DNA of 64,000 nucleotides from Taenia hydatigena (Eukaryota; Platyhelminthes; Cestoda; Cyclophyllidea; Taeniidae), in NCBI GenBank assembly GCA_036345935.2, contig JADWOT020000007.1, positions 8,220,098-8,284,097 of the forward strand, read 5' to 3'. Every line of letters starts with the position of its first letter. The stretch's first letter is position 1. The position numbers were made by a program, and so were the translations under genes. The notes under the pieces are model-generated. The model was given only the letters and a program-made list of their open reading frames with translations, made no database searches and was not told the DNA's origin. Of this stretch, positions 12,219-23,926 are shown one piece after another.

Positions 12219-15200
12219 TCAAGAGAGAGGACAAGGAAAACTATTGAAATAAAGCGTATGAGATCTACTCAACAATCTGTCCACCTCAAAAATGGTAAGT
12301 GCCTACAGACAAAAGGCGAAGGTGGCACAGGAAAAAAGATGTGACCGAAGAACTTGGAGCTAGATCGATATAAGCTACCATATTTCATATGTTAAAAAGA
12401 GATAAAACTTGAACCTATTGATTAACTAATTACAAGCTCGGGGACAGGAATAATGAAGCTAAGCTAAAAATGCCTGCCAAATCAAACAACCGAAACAAAA
12501 TGGGTGCCTTTTCTTTGCATATTTTAAGGAAGGTAGGATTTCACATGAGCGAAGAAGAGTTTAAAGGACCAAATGAATCAGTGTGGAAGGGTGGTTTGGC
12601 ATAACCGTTGCAAAACTTGCCTTCTGAGAAAAATAGCCAACCCAATTGACTTTACACCTAGTAGTTGAGTCCGAAACGCGAAAACCCTGACGCTCCACCA
12701 AGAGCCTGTTAATGGATTGATGTTCACCCTTTACAAGCTAACAAAAGATAAGACATCCTACCTCGCCAAGCAGCCGACTTTAAACTTTCTGCTAAAATAC
12801 TAGCTTCTACGAGACAATCACAATCATGAATGAGATCAGTAAATCTGGTGCCATAAGCGAAGACCGATTAACAAGATCTCGTCATCACTCTTTCATTGGA
12901 ATTCAAAACTTGGCATCGGTTACAAAGAGAGGGAAACGAGTAATTTTCTATGCTCAATCACTCTCCCTGAAAATACTTTAAAAATAAGGCAGTACTTAAT
13001 CAAAATCTCGCAAATGATTAGGCATTGGAAAATAAAAAACGCATGACAGTGAAGAGAACGATGATAAGAAAACTTACCACACTAAAAGGAAGAAGTTACG
13101 CCTCTCAGTAAAAACAGAACCGGTGGCAGAGTGGGAAGAAGCAACAACGCAGAGGTAAGTTGCTAAAAGACTACGCGTCAAGCACTCGATGATGAGTCTT
13201 GTGGCTCTTGTGATTGACACAATTCGATCTAATCATCCCTCATTGAGTCCGATAGCACTGTGGATAGATGCTGACTGGGTTATAGATTCTCGGGTGATTA
13301 ACGATGCAATTCGTAGGACAAACGTGGGTTGACAATAATCATCTCCATTGTGGGTACCATGCCCCTGTGGCTGTGCCCAAATTGATAGACAAGACCATAG
13401 TGATGAGTTACGCGGCCATTTTATCTGCATCTGTTGGTTTTGAACTATCAACCAGCCAATACTGCTTTGTGCAACCCCTAATCTGAAGCCTAAATTTTAT
13501 GCTACAGACAATGTACTTAGTTGAACGATTTGTTTTAAACCGCACTTGGTAGAAAAGCGGTTTTGAGGCATGGCAAAGTGTTCCGGCGAAGTTTGGCAAT
13601 GACGTGACCCACTTCAATCCGATGCCAATGGGTGCCTATTGTGAGTCAGCTAGCCTTCCGGCATTGCTACACCTCATCCTCGACAGAACTTGCATTCTTG
13701 GACGCACAGCAATAGACACCTGTCTTCCTCTCTTGACTTTAGTCGGTGGAAAGCCTAGCAAATTGAGTAATCTATCAAAATGGAATTGATGTTTCTAACT
13801 CCTCCCAGTAAGCTTTATCCGGCTGACAAATGCGCTTCTCTCTAGCAGCTTAGCCATTCAGAGTGCTGCACCTCCCATTATTTAAATGCTTTCTGTGAGC
13901 ACTGCAAACAGGTCCATCTGGACCAGTCTCATATATCTTCCGTATGCTGCCCAAATTAAACCCACACATTTCGCAAGTAAAAGAATGGGCGGAGAACTAG
14001 ACCGATAGTTAAAAAAGTAGACATAGGTAGGTAGATAGGTTGGCAGATAGAGAAATCGAGATATACAGATCGGCAAAAGGATCATTAGACAGCCAAAACT
14101 GGCTTTACCCCCACCTAGCCTCCGTTTCCAATCCTTCACTAGGTGACTAATCAATTTAATAATTAAATAACAAAAGCGCAAAAATGTAATGGAAGAATTT
14201 TAATGCCTTAAAAATAACTACTTCCTACACATGACTGCCGTGTCAAAGTCACGCGTCGCAAAAAAGCACTCGTGCAACAGCGACAACCAATCGATTTTAC
14301 GAGGCTAGGGTGAAAGCTGGACCACACTGGGTCTCTGCCATTATCGCCGTGGCGCCTGTCGGCTAAACATAAGACGCCACATTAAGAACGGGCTGCGAAA
14401 GCCGCTCAATATCGTCAGGTACTAGAACATGCGAATAGAGCCCGTATGCACTAAACCCTGGACATGTCGATGACAGCGGCGTCCCCTCTCCCTTTCCCGA
14501 CACCTAGGGTTGCTTACAGCTCCGCTGCATTTGACACGCGCATGACAACAATCAAAGACAATGAATATTACGTGTAATAGATCAAGCGCGCGCGTGCGTG
14601 TGTGCTCACAACAGCAGAACACACCGTGCACAAGGCAGCTAAACATAATAAGGCATCCCGTTTCTTCCGGCTATGAGCAACTTCCAACCTACGCATCATT
14701 AGTAGCAACGACGTAATCGAAGAGAAGCAATGCTCTCCAAAACACTCGTCACGGGGCGCAGGAAGGCGTCAATTTAGCATCTCCGACAGTCGGGCCTTCT
14801 GACTAAAATAAAGCGATTTCGACAAATTCGCTCACATCAAGCAGGACCTACAAACGTTCTAACGTCACATATCTTATCGATAAAACGAAACGGATTAAGA
14901 TGAGCAGACAAATAGGCCCATAGACAGTAAATTATGCATATTGCCTCATCTTCGCCTGTCTATCCAACAAAAACCCCACCAACGAAATAACCAAATCAAC
15001 TGACAAGTGAAGGAACGCAAATAAAGAATCAGATGAAGCTTAACACTTGCCAGTGCACACCCGTCTGTGTCTCGAGGGACGTCTACTGACCGCTAGCTGT
15101 CAAGAATATTAATGCGGCTTTTGTCTGTCCTCACACTATCTGTCGGCCAGCTATTAGCCCCAAAGCGAAACAGCTAAAGCCAACTCTAATTACCACTACA

Positions 15201-16700
15201 TCCAGGGAGGAAGGGTGAGGAAAGAAATCATGTCGAGACTACCGCATTGCTACAGAAGAAGTAAACAAGCCAAGACAATTACTGGGTCGTCTTCAAAGTC
15301 ATCATCGTGGCATTACGCTTCCCATATACAGCCCATTCATCAGTAATTCGGAGGCAGAAATCCCCGGATGCTTCCTCTGATAATGATAAATGTGCATAGT
15401 TTGGTGGCTTAGGCGGGGAATAATACAGTCCAATTCACTCTAAGTCGCATATTCTTCCTTGCCTTTCGTTCGTTTACAAATAAACTAGCATCAGCAGAAG
15501 GGACCAACGTAATAGCCTAATAATCAGGAAAATCTGAGTGCACCTAAAATGCGCACAAATCTACGAGATAGTCCCATCAAATCTGCATAACAATTAAAAT
15601 TAAAGCAGCAGCAAGCATTCTAATCACCAGGGGTTTAGGTATAATATACTCCTCATTTAATGCAAGGGTACCCAGCATAAATGCTACCGTCCCAACGTGG
15701 ATGAACTTACACTAATTCAAAAGCAACGCCTGCAATCCGTTGCGTAAGCTCACACGTGGCATGCCGCAAATCAAACTCTCTTACCTAGCAACATCCAGCA
15801 CACTCAATCCAGTAACAACAAATTTAACACACTTTGTAATGGCCATAAACAACTTCTCCAATCAAACTTCTCAAAAAGCACGGACATGTTCACTGAATCT
15901 CACTAAACACAACCTGCCCCAGTTAGGCAGACATACATACAGACCAAGTCGAGGTAGTAGAACGCACGCACTCGAAGACCACGATGGTATAAACAGCATT
16001 AGCAAAGTCGCTCTATTCCATCGGCTAAATCACTCACAAAATACTTGCTATTGAATGACATTGAGTGACATGCGCAAATAATTTAAATAATCGACTTAAT
16101 GGGGAGTGCTACCTCAAAGTGGGTCGACAGAGGCTTGGAATGGAAGGTGGGTGCGGCATAGCTCCAGAACAAATGCTGTCACTCCGTAGAGGAGCCTTCA
16201 TTTGATTCAATATGTGCCCTGCAAAGTTACGTATTTTCTGCGCATTTTAATATCATCAGGCATGCGTGGATGTTAAATTTTGTTAAAAAGGCATCGCCAT
16301 CGATAGAAAATACCGATGAAGACGATGTACAATCGTCATCAAATGGACGCAAGAATGAAAGATGAGCCAGTGACTGTTCCATTGCTGCGTGTGTCAATAC
16401 TGGTGAAAGTAGGGAGCCAAAACAATTCCGTAGGTAGACGAAGGAAGGAAGTGGCAAAGGCGAGGAGAGGAATGTGAAGGAGGATATGTGGCATGGGCAC
16501 TCGAGTGAGACCCCCAAGGGCAATCACCATCTTCCTCTAGGAGAACAGTTTAATTAAATGATAAATAAATTTTTAGGAAAATCATGAAATGATGAGGGTG
16601 TTTTGTACAACCACGTAACTGTGGCCAGCCATTAATAGTTGTAGATGAGAGAGAAGTCGAATACCCAGGACAAAGGAGATGAGCAAGAGCGCTGAAGAAA
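12219..16700. other. Non-coding DNA with minor simple repeats
   Basis: No gene is supported. Small simple-sequence tracts occur at 14023-14041 (GTAG/GATA-like) and 14586-14605 (GC then GT dinucleotides). The remaining frames are under about 105 codons with no motif. Confidence 0.55.
14586..14605. repeat. Alternating purine-pyrimidine tract
   Basis: A GCGCGC run passes into GTGCGTGTGTG, giving about 20 bases of strictly alternating purine and pyrimidine. Such tracts favour left-handed DNA and are unstable in length. It is short and of low functional weight. Confidence 0.6.
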
Positions 16701-16771
16701 TGCGCCTGTAGGCACCGAACCCAGGTCGCCCCCATGGTAGGCGAACACTCAAGACCTTAGCTACAGGCGCA
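16701..16771 (-). repeat. tRNA-like / SINE-head sequence
   Basis: Read on the minus strand, this 71-base unit starts TGCGCCT and ends AGGCGCA, so the seven acceptor pairs are perfect. It carries an A-box-like GTAGCTAAGG and a B-box-like GGTTCGGTGCC at tRNA spacing. A central stem TCGCC/GGCGA sits where the anticodon arm should be. The anticodon loop is too large and one T-stem pair fails, so it does not fold as a normal tRNA. The perfect terminal pairing in fact extends to 11 bases. A tRNA-derived SINE head or degenerate tRNA is most likely. The minus-strand sequence beyond it (below 16701) shows no obvious SINE tail. Confidence 0.5.
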
Positions 16772-19700
16772 CAATTTCGCGCTTTACTAACGCTGATTGA
16801 TTAGATGGATACGAGAAAAATGTGAAATGCTTTTTAAGCACGCGCATAACGTTACAGTATATAAAAGGAGATGCAGGTGAAGCAGAGAAAAGGAAAAGAG
16901 CACAACGCACATAGCGATCGCACCTCTACGCACAAGCAATGACGTCACCACTGCCATTGTAAGTGAGCCTTAAACCCATGAAGGCACGCGCTATCCGTTG
17001 CGTTACCGTGGCATCTACTCAAGTTTCTTCCCTACTCCATCCCCATCTAGCTTGTTCCCTCACTTTAGTTGTTGGCACCACTCACCACTCCTCATTGTAT
17101 GCCATGCCACGGCACCTTGCACCTCCACTCACACAATCAATGCGAGTCTGTATCTCCTTGTGTCAAATGCTTCGCCACTAGTAGTGATGCGGTCTGGCAC
17201 TACGCAGCCAGAGGTGATGCGCTGCATCATATTTGCTTTCCTTTTCCCACAGGTGCACATTCTGTAACTCTTAAATCCACTCCTGGGGCCCAGCAGTAGC
17301 ATGTCACTTTCAACACTTAAAAAGGCACTAAACAGTTGGATCAAAGCACCAAGTTGGGGCTTCAAGATGAACTCATTACCTGCCCTGAGCAACAGCGATG
17401 AAAAATATGATCATGCTTATGCCTGTTGAGGCAAAATACGTCACGGCCGTATTATGACCGCACAAATGAGTTGCGGTCAACAGCGCTTCAATCAGCAAAT
17501 AAGAACATCTTCATCATTAATGCATTAAAAATTGCTACAGCAACCTCTGGCTTTCACTGCCCCTCCACTACACTTTAGAAGAAGAGGAGGAAAGAGGGCG
17601 TAATACTCGGGCGAAAGCATACATGTATTTCACGTACCGACGGCCCACACAACAAAGGCACAATGAGACAAATTAGTGGTCCAATCACCAACGCCCATCA
17701 TTCAAGAAACCACTTGGGCATTATATAGTCCTCTCCTCCCTTCGAAGCACCATCATTCCTGCTCCTCTTGATGATGATTATGTTGCAGCCACATTGCCCC
17801 CTCATTTTCCATGGAGAAAATGCACAGGGAATGCCGACCCAAAACCAAGTAAGCCAAAATCCTATTATTAGTACGGTCACAAATTATAACAATGACGGAA
17901 CACTTCAGCCTTGACATGGCCATCAGTCTGCAACCTACTGGCACGACGAAAACATGCGATGCCAATAAGTTCAGCTCCTTGCCTTAGGCAGTGCCGACAC
18001 ACACACTACCATCAACAGCCAAATTGTTGTTAAACAATACACAAACAAATCACGAAATCACACGATTTCATGTGACATAAGCTGTATGAGCTGGAATCTG
18101 CAAAAGCAAATGTTCCCCTTAAAATCAGTCACACTGGGGCAATCAGCCATCTCACTTATCGCGATTCGTACGTATGGTTGTCATAAAAAATACCTCTGGA
18201 AAATTGATTGACGCGCAGAACTGCGCCTATAATTAACGTCGAACGCTTCTAACGGTAGCCGAACGCCTATTAAGTTGGAGCATGAATCATGTAGAAACAT
18301 GCGCATGCAAAAAGCCTCATAACCACACTTCCAAGTACTTCACAATTGCTTCATATCGGCTGCTTTTGGAGGCAGCAAAACCAGTGACAATATCGGCTTC
18401 AACTTACACAACACACTGTCCTATGGATAAGCAATCACCAAGGTTGCAGGTCTACCTTCGCTTCACCCTCGCGTAGCATGACGCATTGCGCCCACTCCTT
18501 CATAAGTCCTTTAAGCACAAGTCTACGCTGCTTGCCCTGTGCAAATGAATGGTCGACAGTGAATAGAGGAAAGGCCAGCAGGATCAATTAATTAAATATA
18601 TGCAACGTTACAGCTGTCGACAAAGTCTGCAAGTTTAAAGGAGCTTATTGCGACCTCAATGGCTTCCCATGGATCGGATTCGAAGTCCACATGCCTAATT
18701 GTGAATGCCAATATCGGTAACGACAGATATTATTGGCGACATGATGAGCCTGTGATAAAAGCTGAAAAGCGCCTCATAACGAGCGATGCGGGCTGTGGTG
18801 GCGGTGAAGTAAGTTTTGGTTAATAAGGACACCCATTATTATTATCGTCATCATCATTTTTAAGATACTGACTATTTCAACACAGAAATACTCTGTTGAC
18901 AAGTTTTATGTAAAAGGTGAACACCTAGTGCTCTTTGCTAATGTCTCAAAGTTTTTTGAGAGAGTTCTCTATGAATAAAACTCACTGTTGTAATATTTAT
19001 GGCCTAGAATGAATTAACACCTAGTGAAGCCAAGCGATTGGTCTATTTTACTGATTGTCTCCAACAGCTTAGGCTTCGCCCGCCATAATCATGCCTTATT
19101 GAAATAACTCACTCTTAAACGAATCGTTGGAACAGCTTTGACCACGATGATAGCGCTTACGATACGCCCTGCGACGCCTCATTGTTCTCCTACGCTTGGT
19201 GGGGGCCTACCATGACGGTGTAGTGACTTCATTCATTAATCATATCATAGAAGAGCTAGCCAATCAGCACGTGAAACAGACGCGGTGACAACACTATTCA
19301 CCACGTCTGATGACTCACCGCACGCAGCATGTAAGCAGCGTACAATTAAAGAAAAGGTCAATATCCATGTGGCTCGAATGGAACGCAGACACGCGTAGAT
19401 TGAAATCTGAATAACATTTTTTATTCATATTTTGACCTATAGGAACGCAAAGGCTTTTAGAAGAATCAAAGAGTAGCATGACAATTACATATACGCAATC
19501 GTGGCTTGCTGGATGTTATCCATATCCTCTTGGAGTTGAATATTTTGTAGGCTCCTTTCACTGGGACTTGGCATGGATACATGTCACATATTTATAGCAT
19601 TTCATCATAAGGTATCCACCCGTAGAAATAATCTATAGTAATATTTTCTGATTTTCATAGAAGCCCTCCGCTTTTATAAAATATTCTTTCGTTGGTTGCT

Positions 19701-21376
19701 TTGGCTTCTTCAGCTACTCCTACTCTTTCCTACTCCTCGATCTCCCCAATAGTAGTATACTTTAGTTTTAAAATTTTTTTAAGAGGTTGTTAAAAAGTGT
19801 TTCTATGTCTTATCATATTATGTCCTTATTTAAGAAATGCACCTGGATTATTTCTTAGGACTCCCTCCAGTTCGTCTCCATGTATGATATCCATGGCTAC
19901 CAAATCCGGTTCTTCTTAATTTTGGTACTGTGTTGATTTCAAAGTATTCGCATCCTTTGGAGTAGTATATTCTATTATCTTCATCAGTTTCGTATGCTTA
20001 TTCAACATGCACTGTTGCGCCAAGGGCGTTGCGTATTCCATTTAGTCTCCGGTGATTGTTAAGTTGAATGAATTTCTGAAAATGTTCTCGTCCTGCAGTT
20101 AGGCACGATTGCGTGTATGCAATTTTCATGCTGCTTATTGATTCTTCTGATATCCTCCTTCGTGTAGATGAAAAAAATAAAGACGAATCTTCCAAAACCT
20201 CAAATATGCAGACCAGTGGTTGCAGAATCAGGTAGCATTGCAATGCAGTTAATGCTACATTGATGAGCCAGCCAACTAAAACTCACAAAGGGATTGTGCG
20301 AAGTATCGAGCTCGACACGGCTCTGGCATTCTCTGAAGAACACATAATCAAAGAAATGAATCCGTCCAGCAGGATCTCTTGGCGGATATGACCTCCAAAG
20401 TAAAGGGTACTGTTTTATAGAGCTTAGTTTAGAAACACTAGAGTTCTGTCGAGTCATAATTAATTACTGTGTGCTTTCTTATAGAGGTTACTTCACAACA
20501 ATCGCGCTCTTACCTACGAGCTATGGCTATTGTGGCATCGGAGAAAAAAGTAGGTATTTTTACCCTGACATTATGGAGAGGCGGGTGAGATTGCAATCCT
20601 GAAACACAGTAAAATTTTGCGCCTTATTTAAGTCCAGAGAATTTATTTCATTTTAACTAAGGCATATTGATGGCGAATCTTGTGTTCTGAGTCAATAAGG
20701 AAGGGTTAACTTATAAAAGATGTGACCACTTCGATGCACTACTTTATAGTGTGTCACATTGCGTGGATGGAAAGGAGGCAGATCCGCTAGTGCGCTCAGC
20801 AGCTGGAAAGGGTAAGGATGAAGACAAGAAGAAGAGGAAGGAGGATGGGCATTTAGTTGATTATGGCATCACCTTAGCGAAACGAGAATCTCCGCAGCTT
20901 TAATGCACGTGCTCCTGACGGTTGATCAGAAAAGCTGTGAAAGATGCTGACTGATTCTACAGGTTGTTGAGCAATTTACGGTGGTAGCAAGCAGGATTAT
21001 TTAGAAACAGTAATTTGCCAAACTGTCGGGCCTCGTCTGCTGATTACCGCTGGCCATTTTCTTATTAGGTTTGTACGGCATTTAATGACTGTCAACACTC
21101 CCGACTTGTCCACCCACCAGAAAACAGCCTTCCATTTGGCTTAAGTTCAGCCCTGCGTCTCACAGGCGGTCAAACACCAGTTTTAGGTGGCGTAATGCTC
21201 TCAGATGTCTGTATCATAGGCAGGAAGGTCATAAGAATAGGTCATGCTTATCTTTGGGGCAAACTTGCTTGTGCTGGTTGCACCGGACGTTGGTGGGTGT
21301 AGGCTACGCAAGAGGATCCGAATGGCACTGTCCGAATTTATAAAAAGCGCAGCTGGCAATGTAAAAGCTGACTTTC
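16772..21376. other. AT-rich non-coding DNA up to the assembly gap
   Basis: No gene is supported. A short ATT/TCA microsatellite-like tract lies at about 18834-18857. On the minus strand between 20041 and 19826, two protein-like stretches of 41 and 29 codons share one frame and are separated by a stop, possibly a decayed coding fragment. Confidence 0.5.
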
Positions 21377-21476
21377 NNNNNNNNNNNNNNNNNNNNNNNN
21401 NNNNNNNNNNNNNNNNNNNNNNNNNNNNNNNNNNNNNNNNNNNNNNNNNNNNNNNNNNNNNNNNNNNNNNNNNNNN
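21377..21476. other. 100-base assembly gap
   Basis: Exactly 100 undetermined bases, the conventional placeholder for a gap of unknown size. The right arm of IR1 begins at the very next base, so the order and orientation of the two flanking contigs rest on scaffolding evidence only. Confidence 0.98.
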
Positions 21477-23926
21477 TTCTTTTGTAGAGCTGGTTGCTAG
21501 GAACTCCACGCATCCTTCCAATCACTTCTAGGCAGCACTTGAGAATTTTAGTTTGTTGATAGGCATTTCCGGTTGGCTAGATAAGAGAGGTGACCAAAAC
21601 TGGCTGGTGATCTCTTATTACCCTAAACGAAGCACATTATGATGGCTTACTCCAGATTTTTCTTAGTAATGTCACGGGTAGATCTGATTTATTCAGCATC
21701 CGCTGTGAGACTTTACCAATTTCCTTTGACATGCATATCCTCTGCAAACATCACCAAACTCACTTTTGAAAGCATGAAATGGGTGCTCGAGAACCTCTGT
21801 TTCATGCTTTTTTGATGATTTCTTCCGGATTATCCCCTATATTTTGGCTGAAGCAATTGGTTATTACAGCAAAGTAGGGGACTTCTTTCGTAAACTTGAG
21901 CCGAAGGCTTTTTTTGATGTGCAAGCTCGCATAACCTGTGCGATCACCACGCCGTGTCGCTGTACAAGAAAACCGCCACACATAGTAACATGGTACAAGT
22001 GCGATTTGCAAGTCTTACACACTTCTTCCTCAATTCATCTCTGACTGGTCGTGTCAGTGGACATCCCGTACCTTTCAAACTGGTAAAATCAATATTCGAG
22101 GACAGCAGGCGGCACTGCAGTGGACACATATGAATGGTATGAAAGGGACGCAGAAGTAGGGAAGAGGATGCGGCTGAGTGATTATGACTGTCGTTTTATA
22201 CCTTGATTTTTTGGAGTTCGAAAGCCGGAATTGCGGACACTTAGTTGCCCTAGCTGATATTACTACACATAAGCAAACATTTGTTGTGACAGGCATGATG
22301 TGGCAAATGATATATCCCCTCCAAAATGTGGGTTACATGCGGAAGTCATTCCAGGCCTTAGGTGGTTCTCACTTTTACCCTTTTTCAATTTTTCCCGTCG
22401 AGAGCGCATTTAGTGTAACAGGCGACAGAAATAACACGGCGATAACGCACTGGGCTTGTCTCCATGTCACATGGAGCAGCACTTACCGCGCTTAAGCGTA
22501 TTTATGTCGAGCTAGTCCATGACGGCATTCTGTGAGCTGCTAAAAGCTTTTAAAATAAATGTTAAGAAGCGATACACGAAAAGTTTTGTAAACTGCATTC
22601 ATGCAATGGGTAAATTCGGAGCAGAATCGTAGGAGCTTTGTGAATGTCAAGCGATGAGTTATATATTAGATTCGTATCATTCCGGTTATGGGGGCGTCAT
22701 CTCATAGACCATGTTTGCAGCCTTCCCTCAGTATGGCCAGTTATTCCGCCTAATCATCGCATCATTCGACCACTTCGGACCGCTTAGGCTGCTGACATTT
22801 TAATCGAAGGCAGTTCCTCTGTTCCGAATTTTGATGCCGCGTCCCTTGCATTTATAGAACGATCATAATCGTGTTGCAGGCGTGCACTGTTAAAAGTCGC
22901 AACAGTGTCCTCGTGTATTGCTCTGCGGCCGTAGCGTAAAATAAACTTGTTGAAAGATTGAACATCACACAGGTCTCTGCGAGCGCACAGAGCACTTGGT
23001 ACTGGTGCTTCAGCAACACATCGCCCTTTTTTATAAAGTGAAATATAGTGGTGACAAATCATGGGATTTTCGTTACTTCGTTTTCTCCTCTTATGCTCTT
23101 GGGTGCATAAGGAGGGGGGGGGAGAACTGACGTTTAACTTTAAGTGTCCTTTCGAACGCTTTAATGTACAATGACTTCCCAAAATTCAAGAACTTGTTGT
23201 TATACGATTATTCGCTGCTTGATAATGGTTGAATTAAACTTCAATTCTCGAAGGACACCAAGTAAAGGCGATTTTGGGATTGGGCAACACTGGTTTCACT
23301 TTGGAGTGACTTACTTTACGCTCCCCATACGTTATTCAATTGAGAGGATACCAGCTCAAGTCCGATGAGCTTTACGACCTGTGATCGCAGCCGCAACCAC
23401 AATCAGACTGGCCTCTTGATTGGCCGTATTAATGAACGCAGTTAGAAGTTTCTATGCCCGTTGACGTAGCAGATGCAAAAAGTGCAAATTTTTGGGCTAA
23501 ATTGCAAGCAACTAGACCAATGTTAAGTTGGTGCTTTTATTAAGCTGTTGATCTGTCAGCTAACGAACCTACTTTGGGAATTAATCTCGTACTTCTGAAT
23601 GTGTAGGCATTCAATCTACTTGCCAACGCCCGCAGGACATAATTTGCCCATTTTGACGCAGTTGGGGGCTTTGGAAATCAGCACTGCATCTTCTTATAAA
23701 GTACAGCATGAATATTTGAGCACGCAGTTCAGTTTCATGTGTTCTTATATACGAAGTTTATAAGGCTGTGTAGGATGCATTCACTGGGGTTCATTGGACT
23801 GCTGTACCATGTTAGAAGTTCAGCATTTACCGCAAGAATTTTTTCGAATGACCAAGACATTTTTACAAGGCGCTTTCTTTTAAACGGATGGCTGACTATC
23901 GCAGCCGACTCCTCCTGCAATGGCGA
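21477..23926 (-). repeat. Right arm of inverted repeat IR1
   Basis: Reverse-complement copy of 1-2418. Its inner end coincides with the gap. Its outer limit cannot be judged because the left arm runs off the window. The arm is about 32 bases longer than the left one, mostly because of a 23-base block at 23825-23847. The shared frames (22178-22495 plus and 22784-23182 minus) carry mainly amino-acid-changing differences, so they do not look like conserved genes. Confidence 0.9.

Noticed and set aside
21201..21531. Open frames that appear to run across the assembly gap
   Set aside because: They exist only because unknown bases contain no stop codons.
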